The notes under the pieces: generated by a model
Database searches by the model: none
Told to the model about the DNA's origin: nothing
Seen by the model: the letters and a program-made list of their open reading frames with translations, nothing else
NCBI RefSeq assembly: GCF_014640435.1
Contig: NZ_BMGY01000017.1
Span: 1-64,000, forward strand
From: Hymenobacter frigidus
GTDB lineage: Bacteria; Bacteroidota; Bacteroidia; Cytophagales; Hymenobacteraceae
Direction: 5' to 3'
Length of the DNA stretch: 64,000 nucleotides
Shown: positions 54,327 through 61,049 of the stretch, piece after piece
Layout: each line of letters starts with the position of its first letter
Numbering within the stretch: position 1 is the first letter of the stretch
Program-made: the position numbers and the translations under genes

Positions 54327-54362
54327 GAACGTCATGCTGAGCGAAGTCGAAGCATGACGTTC
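54327..54362. repeat. mini REP-like hairpin (nuoN/nuoM spacer)
   Basis: A 36-base palindrome whose outer 12 bases GAACGTCATGCT and AGCATGACGTTC are perfect inverses. Same short form as at 8212-8249, again between nuo genes. Confidence 0.92.
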
Positions 54363-54389
54363 CTTTTTATCGCCAATAACAAGGCTGTT

Positions 54390-55856
54390 CTACCGGCCAA
54401 CCAGCCCCAGGATATTGGTCACGGCTGGCTCCGACAAGCTCAGGAACAAGCCCGGGAACAGGCCTAGCCAGAACACCAGCACCATGAGCGGCGCCAGAAT
54501 CAGCAACTCGCCGCCGGTGAGGTCGGTGATGGTTTCGGAAAATGAGGAATCGGGGCCGAGCATCACGCGCTGGAACATGCGCAGCAGGTACACGGCCGAG
54601 AAAATGATGGTGAGGCCGGCAATGGCCCCGACCCAGGCGTTGTATTGGTACACGCCGGCCAGCAGCAGGAATTCGCCCACGAAGCCGCCCGTGAGGGGCA
54701 GGGCCACGGTGCTGAGCAGCATCACCAGAAAGCACACCGACAGGATGGGCGTGCGGCGGGTGAGGCCGCCCAAATCGGGGATGAAGCGGGTGCCGGTGCG
54801 GCGCTCGATGGCGTCGGCGACGAAGAACATGCCGACCACGTTCACGCCGTGAGCCAGCATCTGGATGACCGCGCCTTGCAGGCCGATTTGGGTGAGCGAG
54901 AACACGCCGGCCGCCATCAAACCAACGTGGGAGAGGGATGAGTAGGCGATGAGGCGCTTCATATCGCGCTGCCGGATGGCGATGATGGCCCCGTAGATAA
55001 CGCCAATGACGGCGAGGATGATAACCGGTTTTTGCCACTGGCTCACGCCGAGCGGCACCACGGGCAGCAACCAGCGCAGGGTGCCGTAGATACCCATTTT
55101 CAGCATGATGCCCGCGAGCAGCATGGTGGCGGGGGCGGGGGCTTCGGTGTAAGTATCGGGCTGCCAGGTGTGGAAGGGGAAGATGGGCATCTTCACGGCG
55201 AAGGCCGCGAAAATCAGCCAGAACAGCCACGACTGCTCCGAGGCGCTCAGTTTGAGGTTATAGAAGGCCGAAAGCTCCGAGGAGTGCTGGGCCAGGGAGC
55301 CGGCGGCGGGGCCGGTTTGCAAATACAGGTACACGAAGCCGGCCAGCATCAGCAGCGAGCCCACCACGGTGTAGAGGAAAAACTTGAGGGTGACGGCCAC
55401 GCGGCGTTCGCCGCCCCAAGCCCCGGCCAGGAAGTAAATCGGAATCAGGGCAACTTCCCAGAAGAAGTAGAACAGGAAGGCATCGAGCGACACAAACACG
55501 CCCAGCAGGCCCGTTTGCATAAACAGTACAAGGGCGTAGAAGCTGGAGGAGTTGTCGTAGTTGTGCTTGAACGCGCTTAGCAATATCAGCGGAACCAGGA
55601 AGGTGGTGAGCAGCACCAGCAACAGGCTGAGGCCGTCGAGCCCGATGTGGAAGTTGATGCCGGCGGAAGGAATCCAGTGGTAGTTGAGGTTGAAACTGGC
55701 CGAGCCGGTGGTTTTGAAAGCGAAGGCGGCGTACACCGCAAGGCCAAATTCGAGAAGCGAGGCCCCCAGCGCGAGGGTGCGGGTGGCGGCTCCCTTGGTG
55801 AAAAGCAGCAGCAGGGCGGCGGCTAGAGGAAGGAAAAGCAGGACAGCAGTCAGCAT
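54390..55856 (-). CDS. nuoM: NADH-quinone oxidoreductase subunit M
   Basis: A 488-residue proton-pumping subunit. Conserved FYFFWEVALIPIYFLAGAWGG (about residues 128-148, with Glu133), the KMPIFPFHTWQPDTYTEAP helix (about residues 222-240) and RDMKRLIAYSSLSHVG. ATG 55856 (MLTAVLLF) is preferred over a TTG at 55862. No nuoL precedes it; the next gene upstream is a divergent VOC gene. A TAAGTTTG box lies at 55919-55912. Confidence 0.95.
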   Translation of the reverse strand: MLTAVLLFLPLAAALLLLFTKGAATRTLALGASLLEFGLAVYAAFAFKTTGSASFNLNYHWIPSAGINFHIGLDGLSLLLVLLTTFLVPLILLSAFKHNYDNSSSFYALVLFMQTGLLGVFVSLDAFLFYFFWEVALIPIYFLAGAWGGERRVAVTLKFFLYTVVGSLLMLAGFVYLYLQTGPAAGSLAQHSSELSAFYNLKLSASEQSWLFWLIFAAFAVKMPIFPFHTWQPDTYTEAPAPATMLLAGIMLKMGIYGTLRWLLPVVPLGVSQWQKPVIILAVIGVIYGAIIAIRQRDMKRLIAYSSLSHVGLMAAGVFSLTQIGLQGAVIQMLAHGVNVVGMFFVADAIERRTGTRFIPDLGGLTRRTPILSVCFLVMLLSTVALPLTGGFVGEFLLLAGVYQYNAWVGAIAGLTIIFSAVYLLRMFQRVMLGPDSSFSETITDLTGGELLILAPLMVLVFWLGLFPGLFLSLSEPAVTNILGLVGR

Positions 55857-56047
55857 CGGCAAGAACAGGAGGGCAGCAGCGGAGCCGGGAAACCGGCCCG
55901 CAAATTGACCGCAAACTTACGCAATGCCTGGCAAGGCACCGCGCCTCGCGCCGGATTATGCGGGCAACTCCGTCCTGCGCCGTGGTTGGGGGCCTACAGC
56001 CAGGCGGCTCGCAGTTACATTTGGACCAATCCAAAAGCTGCTGTTTC

Positions 56048-56440
56048 ATGACTCTTGCCAAACTGCGCGTGGGCCGTCCCACCGACAGGCTGCCGGCCTT
56101 GCTTCGTTTTTACTGCGAGGGGTTGGGCCTGGCGAAGCTAACGGACTTCACCGCTCACAACGGTTTCGATGGCGTGATGCTGGGCCACCCCCAGGCACCG
56201 TATCATCTGGAATTTACGCATCAGCCTGGTCACACCGTGGGGCGTGCCCCAACCGCTGATAACCTGCTGGTATTTTACCTGCCCGATGCAGCGGAATGGC
56301 AAGCCGCTGTGCGGCGCATGGCCGCCGCTGGCTTTGCGCCCGTGCCGGCCTACAACTCGTATTGGGACCAGCGAGGCTGCACTTTTGAAGACCCCGACGG
56401 CTACCGCGTGGTGCTACAGCAAGCCGAATGGAACCTGTAG
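56048..56440 (+). CDS. VOC (glyoxalase/dioxygenase-fold) family protein
   Basis: A 130-residue protein of the vicinal-oxygen-chelate fold. Paired beta-alpha-beta units: LRVGRPTDRLPALLRFYCEG (first) and LLVFYLPDAAEWQAAVRRMA...DPDGYRVVLQ (second). Metal-site residues are partly kept (HLEF, then the D of EDPDGYRVVL). Substrate unknown. ATG 56048, preceded by a TACATTTG box at 56016. The end overlaps the gluQ start by 13 bases, so the two are probably translated together. Confidence 0.87.
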   Translation: MTLAKLRVGRPTDRLPALLRFYCEGLGLAKLTDFTAHNGFDGVMLGHPQAPYHLEFTHQPGHTVGRAPTADNLLVFYLPDAAEWQAAVRRMAAAGFAPVPAYNSYWDQRGCTFEDPDGYRVVLQQAEWNL

Positions 56441-57363
56441 CGCAAACACATACGCCGGCAGCAGCCGTTGTTTCGCGCCTGGCGCCCACGCCCAGCGGCT
56501 ACCTGCACATTGGCAATGCCGTGAACTTCGTGCTCACCTGGCTGCTCACGCGGCGGGTCGTGCCCGGCCGGGCCGGTGGCGTGCTGCACCTTAGAATTGA
56601 CGACCTGGACCGCACCCGTCTGCGCCCGGCCTACCTGGAGAATATCTTTCGCGTCATCGACTGGCTCGGGATTGATTATGACCACGGCCCCAGCGGCCCC
56701 GACGACTTCTTGCGCCGTCATTCGCAGCTGCTGCATCTGCCCGAGTATAACGCCATACTGCGCCGGCTGGCTCAGCGGCCGGGTTTGGTGCGGGCCAGCA
56801 CCCGCTCGCGTACCAACGTCGCCGAGGCTGTCGTCCCGCTCGAAACGCCGGGCGTGGCGTGGCGGGCGCACGTGCCCGCTGGTACTACCATTTCCTTCAA
56901 CGATGCCTGGCAAGGCAGAATCAATGTCCCGCTCGATGCGCTGATGCCGGATTTTGTTGTCCGCAAAAAAGACGGCGTGGCCGCTTACCAGGTAGCATCG
57001 GTGGTCGATGATTTGCGACTCGGTACCACGCTGGTAGTGCGTGGCCTGGATTTGCAGCCCAGCACCGCCGCGCAGCTCTGGCTGGCGGCGCAGCTTTCCG
57101 AAACCGCGGCTTTCAATGCGGCACGGATTCAGCTTTTTCACCACCCGCTGCTGACTGATGCGGCCGGGCAGAAGCTGTCCAAATCGCAGCAGCTGCCGTT
57201 AGATGCGGGCGTAATGGCGCAGGCGCAGGGCAAGCAGGCAGTATTTCAAGCTGTTGCGAAGCTGCTACAGTTGCCGGACGCCGCTGCCGAAACCATCGAA
57301 ACGCTGCGACAATCCTTTGACCAGTACCTCCCTCCGGAAGCTGCTACCGCACCTCCTTCTTGA
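56428..57363 (+). CDS. gluQ: glutamyl-Q-tRNA(Asp) synthetase-like protein without zinc cysteines
   Basis: A 311-residue class I synthetase core like GluQ (YadB), which glutamylates queuosine in tRNA-Asp. The HIGH region is PSGYLHIGN (residues 22-30), the glutamate site LRIDDLDRTR (residues 55-64) and the KMSKS-like motif KLSKS (residues 249-253). No anticodon-binding domain follows, so it is not GluRS. Where GluQ/GluRS proteins carry the zinc cysteines (YPCxCSR) it has RASTRSR (residues 122-128), and there is no cysteine at all. It overlaps endonuclease V (opposite strand) by 20 bases. Confidence 0.85.
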   Translation: MEPVAQTHTPAAAVVSRLAPTPSGYLHIGNAVNFVLTWLLTRRVVPGRAGGVLHLRIDDLDRTRLRPAYLENIFRVIDWLGIDYDHGPSGPDDFLRRHSQLLHLPEYNAILRRLAQRPGLVRASTRSRTNVAEAVVPLETPGVAWRAHVPAGTTISFNDAWQGRINVPLDALMPDFVVRKKDGVAAYQVASVVDDLRLGTTLVVRGLDLQPSTAAQLWLAAQLSETAAFNAARIQLFHHPLLTDAAGQKLSKSQQLPLDAGVMAQAQGKQAVFQAVAKLLQLPDAAAETIETLRQSFDQYLPPEAATAPPS

Positions 57364-58033
57364 ACTGTTCGGCCCAATAATCAGCCAGCCGCGTGGGTTC
57401 GGGCAGCTTGTAGCCGCGCAGGCAGGCCAGTGTGAGGCGGGTGGCCGTGGCTTGGTCGCAGCGGTGGCCGGGGCTCACGAACAGCGGCAGCACCTTGTCT
57501 TTACTCCGGATGACTTCGCCAATCAGCTCACCGGTTTTGGCGTCGGTGAGGGGCGAAATACTCCCGCGCTCATTGCCAGGCTCCACAAAGGTGCCCGTCA
57601 GCTTCTGCTTGGCTACGCCGAACGTGGGCACGTCGAGGAGCACGCCGAGGTGCGCGGCAATGCCCATGCGGCGCGGATGCGCAATGCCGTGGCCGTCGAC
57701 CATAATCACGTCGGGCTTGTTTTCGAGCTTGGCGAAGGCGTGAATAACGTTTGGCGCTTCGCGGAAGGACAGAAAGCCCGGCACGTAAGGCATGTCTACG
57801 GGACCGTAGTTGTAGACCTTCTCTACCAGTTCCAACGAAGGAAATTTCAGCACTACGAACACCGATAAAATCGTGTCGGGGGTGGGAAACGAGGAGTCGC
57901 AGCCGGCAATGAGGTGCGGCTCCCGTGTTAGGGGCTCGGTGCGCACGCGCTGGCGCATGTCGTGCTGCTGTTGGGTGAGGCTGCGGACGAGGGCGGGGTC
58001 GGGTGGGGGGCTGGGCGGGCGGTAGTAGGCCAT
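57344..58033 (-). CDS. nfi: endonuclease V (deoxyinosine repair)
   Basis: A 229-residue nuclease that cuts DNA near deoxyinosine. The metal site includes D46 (AGCDSSF), Glu in the FLSFRE segment (about residue 92), and D113 in VDGHGIAHPRRMGIAAHLG (residues 112-130), the Nfi signature. The wedge region LVEKVYNYGPVDMPYVPGFL is present. ATG 58033 starts MAYYRPPSPPP; the long upstream open frame is the antisense of the DUF1990 gene. It converges on gluQ with a 20-base overlap. Confidence 0.94.
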   Translation of the reverse strand: MAYYRPPSPPPDPALVRSLTQQQHDMRQRVRTEPLTREPHLIAGCDSSFPTPDTILSVFVVLKFPSLELVEKVYNYGPVDMPYVPGFLSFREAPNVIHAFAKLENKPDVIMVDGHGIAHPRRMGIAAHLGVLLDVPTFGVAKQKLTGTFVEPGNERGSISPLTDAKTGELIGEVIRSKDKVLPLFVSPGHRCDQATATRLTLACLRGYKLPEPTRLADYWAEQFKKEVR

Positions 58034-58126
58034 GAGCGAGGTGGCGGCGGAAAAGGAACGAATGAGCGGCTGTGGTATCTTCCGGCGACGCCGGACGTAC
58101 ACGGCTGGTACGTTTTCTCTTCGGCC

Positions 58127-58717
58127 ATGTCTGATTCCTCCGCCACTTCGCCCCCCGAGCAACCGGTGGCCATTGGCTCCGGCCCGCTGCTGGAGCGTCG
58201 CTATTTTATTGATGTAGCCCGCGCCCGCCTTTCGCCGGCACAGCTGGTAAGCGCCCTGAAAGCCGACCTGCCGAGCTTTTCGCCCGGGCTGCTGGCCAAC
58301 TTTGAGCGCAAAGCCGGTCAGGAAGGCTCTCTGGAAGTAGGCGATGAATTTCACATCACCATCCTCGGGCCCTGGAATGGCAGCGTGCGCGTGACCGGGG
58401 TGGGCACCACTTTCCTTGAGTTCGTAACCCTGGAAGGTCACCCTGAGGCCGGCCGCATCCGCTTCGAGGCGCACTATTTGAATGAAGACCCCGGCGTGCT
58501 GCGTTTCGAAATCCGGTCCTGGGCGCGCTCGCGCGATGGGCTGGTGGCCTTTGCCTACGACACGCTGGGCGGGGGCAAGCTGATGCAGCAAGCCACCTGG
58601 ACGGAGTTTTGCCACCGCGTGGCCCACGTGAGCGGCGGCCAGGCCCTCGCCAATGTTGTTGTAGAAACCACCCGGCACGACGAAGCCGGCCACACCCAGC
58701 AATCCCGTTGTGAATAA
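58127..58717 (+). CDS. DUF1990 family protein, copy 1
   Basis: A 196-residue protein resembling DUF1990: VRVTGVGTTFLEFVTLEGHPEAGRIRFEAHYL (about residues 93-124) matches the GTLxGHPExGEERFxV pattern, followed by LRFEIRSWARSRDGL. These are START-like small proteins of unknown role; plant members are called UPF0548. ATG 58127. It overlaps the next gene by eight bases, and the two copies are distant paralogues. Confidence 0.75.
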   Translation: MSDSSATSPPEQPVAIGSGPLLERRYFIDVARARLSPAQLVSALKADLPSFSPGLLANFERKAGQEGSLEVGDEFHITILGPWNGSVRVTGVGTTFLEFVTLEGHPEAGRIRFEAHYLNEDPGVLRFEIRSWARSRDGLVAFAYDTLGGGKLMQQATWTEFCHRVAHVSGGQALANVVVETTRHDEAGHTQQSRCE

Positions 58718-59423
58718 TTCCCCTGTCCTACCTGCTACCGCCTCATCCGGCGCGACGCCACCGCTTTGGGAGCAGTACCGCGCCCGCCTCGATGCCTATA
58801 GTGACGTCGAAGTCAACTACGATTTCAGCCGCCAGAAAGAATACACCAGCGCCACTGGCTGGCGTATCGACGACTACGAAACCGACCTGCCCGCCGAAGC
58901 GCCCGGCCCGCCCGAAGCCGCCGGCTCCTTCGCCGCCGCGCAGGACGTGCTGCGCCGCTACGCCTTCCCGCCGCCCGACCTCATCACCGGCATTTTCAGG
59001 CCCGATGGCCCGCTCGAAAACCGTATTATGCTGCTGCGGGCGCAGTTTCTGTTCTTCAAATTTTACTTCGGCGTGCGGGTGAGCGAAGTGACCGATGAAG
59101 CTGCCCGCGCCAGTCCCGCCGGCCCTGCCGGGTCGCACCCGGAGCGGGTGTGGGGCTACGGCTACCGCACCCTCGAAGGCCACTTCGAGCGCGGCCAGAT
59201 TGACTTCACCATTCACAAAAACCTGACTACTGGCGCAGTGCAGTTTCGCATCCACGCGGTATCGCAGCCGGGGCAGATTCGCAACCCGTTTTACTGGGTG
59301 GGATTTAAGCTGTTCGGGCGCACGCTGCAGCGTAAATTTGCCCGCGAGTCGCTACGGCGCATGCAGGAACTGGTGACGGCGGCTTTAGCCGATGAAACCC
59401 CAATACCCGTGGCAACTTTGTAG
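58710..59423 (+). CDS. DUF1990 family protein, copy 2
   Basis: A 237-residue protein with the same C-terminal theme as its neighbour: WGYGYRTLEGHFERGQIDFTI (about residues 148-168), then VQFRIHAVSQPGQIRNPFYW and a helical tail KLFGRTLQRKFARESLRRM. The first 100 residues (with WEQYRARLDAYSDVEVNYDF) do not match copy 1. The start is GTG 58710, inside the end of copy 1, which suggests coupled translation. Function unknown. Confidence 0.72.
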   Translation: MNNSPVLPATASSGATPPLWEQYRARLDAYSDVEVNYDFSRQKEYTSATGWRIDDYETDLPAEAPGPPEAAGSFAAAQDVLRRYAFPPPDLITGIFRPDGPLENRIMLLRAQFLFFKFYFGVRVSEVTDEAARASPAGPAGSHPERVWGYGYRTLEGHFERGQIDFTIHKNLTTGAVQFRIHAVSQPGQIRNPFYWVGFKLFGRTLQRKFARESLRRMQELVTAALADETPIPVATL

Positions 59424-59429
59424 GTGCAC

Positions 59430-59735
59430 TTAATGAAACAAACGCCGGTCAGCCCAGAACGTGCCGAACGGTACCACCGACGCTGCCAGCGCCAGCGCCG
59501 TTTTTCCGAATGACCAGCGCCGCTCAACGGCCATCGCCACCACCAACAGCACGTATAGCACAAATAGCAGGCCGTGCGCCATGCCCACGTAGCGCACCGC
59601 CGCCGGCTGGCCCGCCAGATACTTCAGCGGCATGGCAATGCCCAGCAAGACCAACAACGACACACCTTCCAAAAAACCAATCAGCCGCAGGCGGCCCAGC
59701 GAGGTAAGAAACAAATGACCGGGGGTGAGGGACAT
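59430..59735 (-). CDS. DUF3817 small membrane protein
   Basis: A 101-residue protein with three membrane helices. The DUF3817 pattern is clear: LRLIGFLEGVSLLVLLGIAMPLKYLAGQP (about residues 16-44), the HGLLFVLYVLLV helix and the ending VPFGTFWADRRL. Function unknown; members often sit near respiratory or integral membrane genes. ATG 59735, preceded by a TACCTTTG box at 59767-59760. Confidence 0.88.
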   Translation of the reverse strand: MSLTPGHLFLTSLGRLRLIGFLEGVSLLVLLGIAMPLKYLAGQPAAVRYVGMAHGLLFVLYVLLVVAMAVERRWSFGKTALALAASVVPFGTFWADRRLFH

Positions 59736-59921
59736 AGCAAGACGCGTAGGATAAGGCCACAAAGGTACCCCGCACTTTTCTGCCCTGTCCCGTAAACCTT
59801 CGCCAACTGGTCTGGTTTGCCCACCTCATGCTTCCAGCTTCCAGGCATTCGGGGGCCAGCGCCTGCGGCACGGCCTTCGTGCCAACTCATCATTTACCTC
59901 AACACCCTTAATCCCTTTAGA

Positions 59922-60974
59922 ATGCTTCCTACTAAAGCTTACGCGGCTCCGGCCGTAAGTGCACCTCTGGCCCCGTTCAATTTCGAGCGCCGCGAAGTTG
60001 GTCCGCACGATGTTCTTATTGATATTCAGTTCTGTGGCGTGTGCCACTCCGATTTGCACCAAGTGCGCGACGAATGGGGCGGGTCCATTTTCCCAATGGT
60101 GCCCGGCCACGAAATTGTGGGCCGCGTGACCAAGGTGGGCGACCACGTCAAGAACTTCAAAGTGGGCGATATCGCGGGTGTGGGTTGCATGGTCGACTCC
60201 TGCCGCACCTGCCCCAGCTGCCTCGATGGCCTGGAGCAGTACTGCGAAACCACCGGCATGGTGGGCACCTATGGCGCTACCGAAAAAGAAACCGGCCGGC
60301 CTACCTACGGTGGCTACTCCAGCCAGATTGTGGTAGATGAAAAATACACCCTGAAAGTGTCAGAGAAGCTGGACTTGGCCCGCGTGGCCCCGCTGCTCTG
60401 CGCCGGCATCACCACCTACTCGCCGCTGCGCCAGTGGAAAGTAGGCCCCGGCCACCGCGTAGGCGTGATGGGTCTCGGTGGCCTCGGCCACATGGCCGTG
60501 AAAATCGCCGCCGCGATGGGGGCTGAAGTAACCGTGCTCAGCACCTCACCCAATAAAGAGGCAGATGCCAAGGAGTTGGGCGCCCATAAGTTCATCGTAA
60601 CCAAGGACAAAGACCAGCTGAAGTCGGTGACTAACTACTTCGACTTTATCATCAACACCGTGTCGGCCCCGCTCGACCTGGCCGCTTACCTAAACCTGCT
60701 GCGCCGCGACGGCACCATGATTCTGCTGGGCGTGCCGCCCGAAGCGCCTCAGGTTCATGCTTTCAACCTCATTGCCAAGCGCCGCCGCATCGCCGGCTCG
60801 CTCATCGGAGGCATTGCCGAAACCCAGGAAATGCTGGACTTCTGCGCCGAGCACAACATCGTGTCCGACATCGAACTCATCGACATTAAGGACATCAACG
60901 AAGCCTACGAGCGCATGCTGAAAGGCGACGTGAAGTACCGCTTCGTGATTGACTTGGCCACGCTGAACAACTAA
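59922..60974 (+). CDS. zinc-dependent NAD(P) alcohol dehydrogenase (YahK/CAD-like)
   Basis: A 350-residue medium-chain dehydrogenase. Catalytic zinc: C41 (FCGVCHSDLHQ), H63 and E64 (PGHEIVGRV). Structural zinc: C94, C97, C100 and C108 (SCRTCPSCLDGLEQYC). Cofactor fold with GLGGLGHMAVK (about residues 178-188). The sequence style is that of YahK/cinnamyl-alcohol-like reductases acting on aldehydes, normally with NADPH. ATG 59922 is used over the open upstream extension. Confidence 0.93.
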   Translation: MLPTKAYAAPAVSAPLAPFNFERREVGPHDVLIDIQFCGVCHSDLHQVRDEWGGSIFPMVPGHEIVGRVTKVGDHVKNFKVGDIAGVGCMVDSCRTCPSCLDGLEQYCETTGMVGTYGATEKETGRPTYGGYSSQIVVDEKYTLKVSEKLDLARVAPLLCAGITTYSPLRQWKVGPGHRVGVMGLGGLGHMAVKIAAAMGAEVTVLSTSPNKEADAKELGAHKFIVTKDKDQLKSVTNYFDFIINTVSAPLDLAAYLNLLRRDGTMILLGVPPEAPQVHAFNLIAKRRRIAGSLIGGIAETQEMLDFCAEHNIVSDIELIDIKDINEAYERMLKGDVKYRFVIDLATLNN

Positions 60975-60997
60975 GCGCTCGAATCTATATCGCAAGC

Positions 60998-61035
60998 AAA
61001 TGGCCGACTTTCCGCGAGGAAGGTCGGCCATTTTT
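60998..61035. terminator. bidirectional intrinsic terminator
   Basis: A 16-bp stem AAATGGCCGACTTTCC / GGAAGGTCGGCCATTT (one G-T pair), GCGA loop, T-run, between the convergent alcohol dehydrogenase and the delta-60 gene. Confidence 0.9.
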
Positions 61036-61049
61036 AGTTTTCAGGCGGG

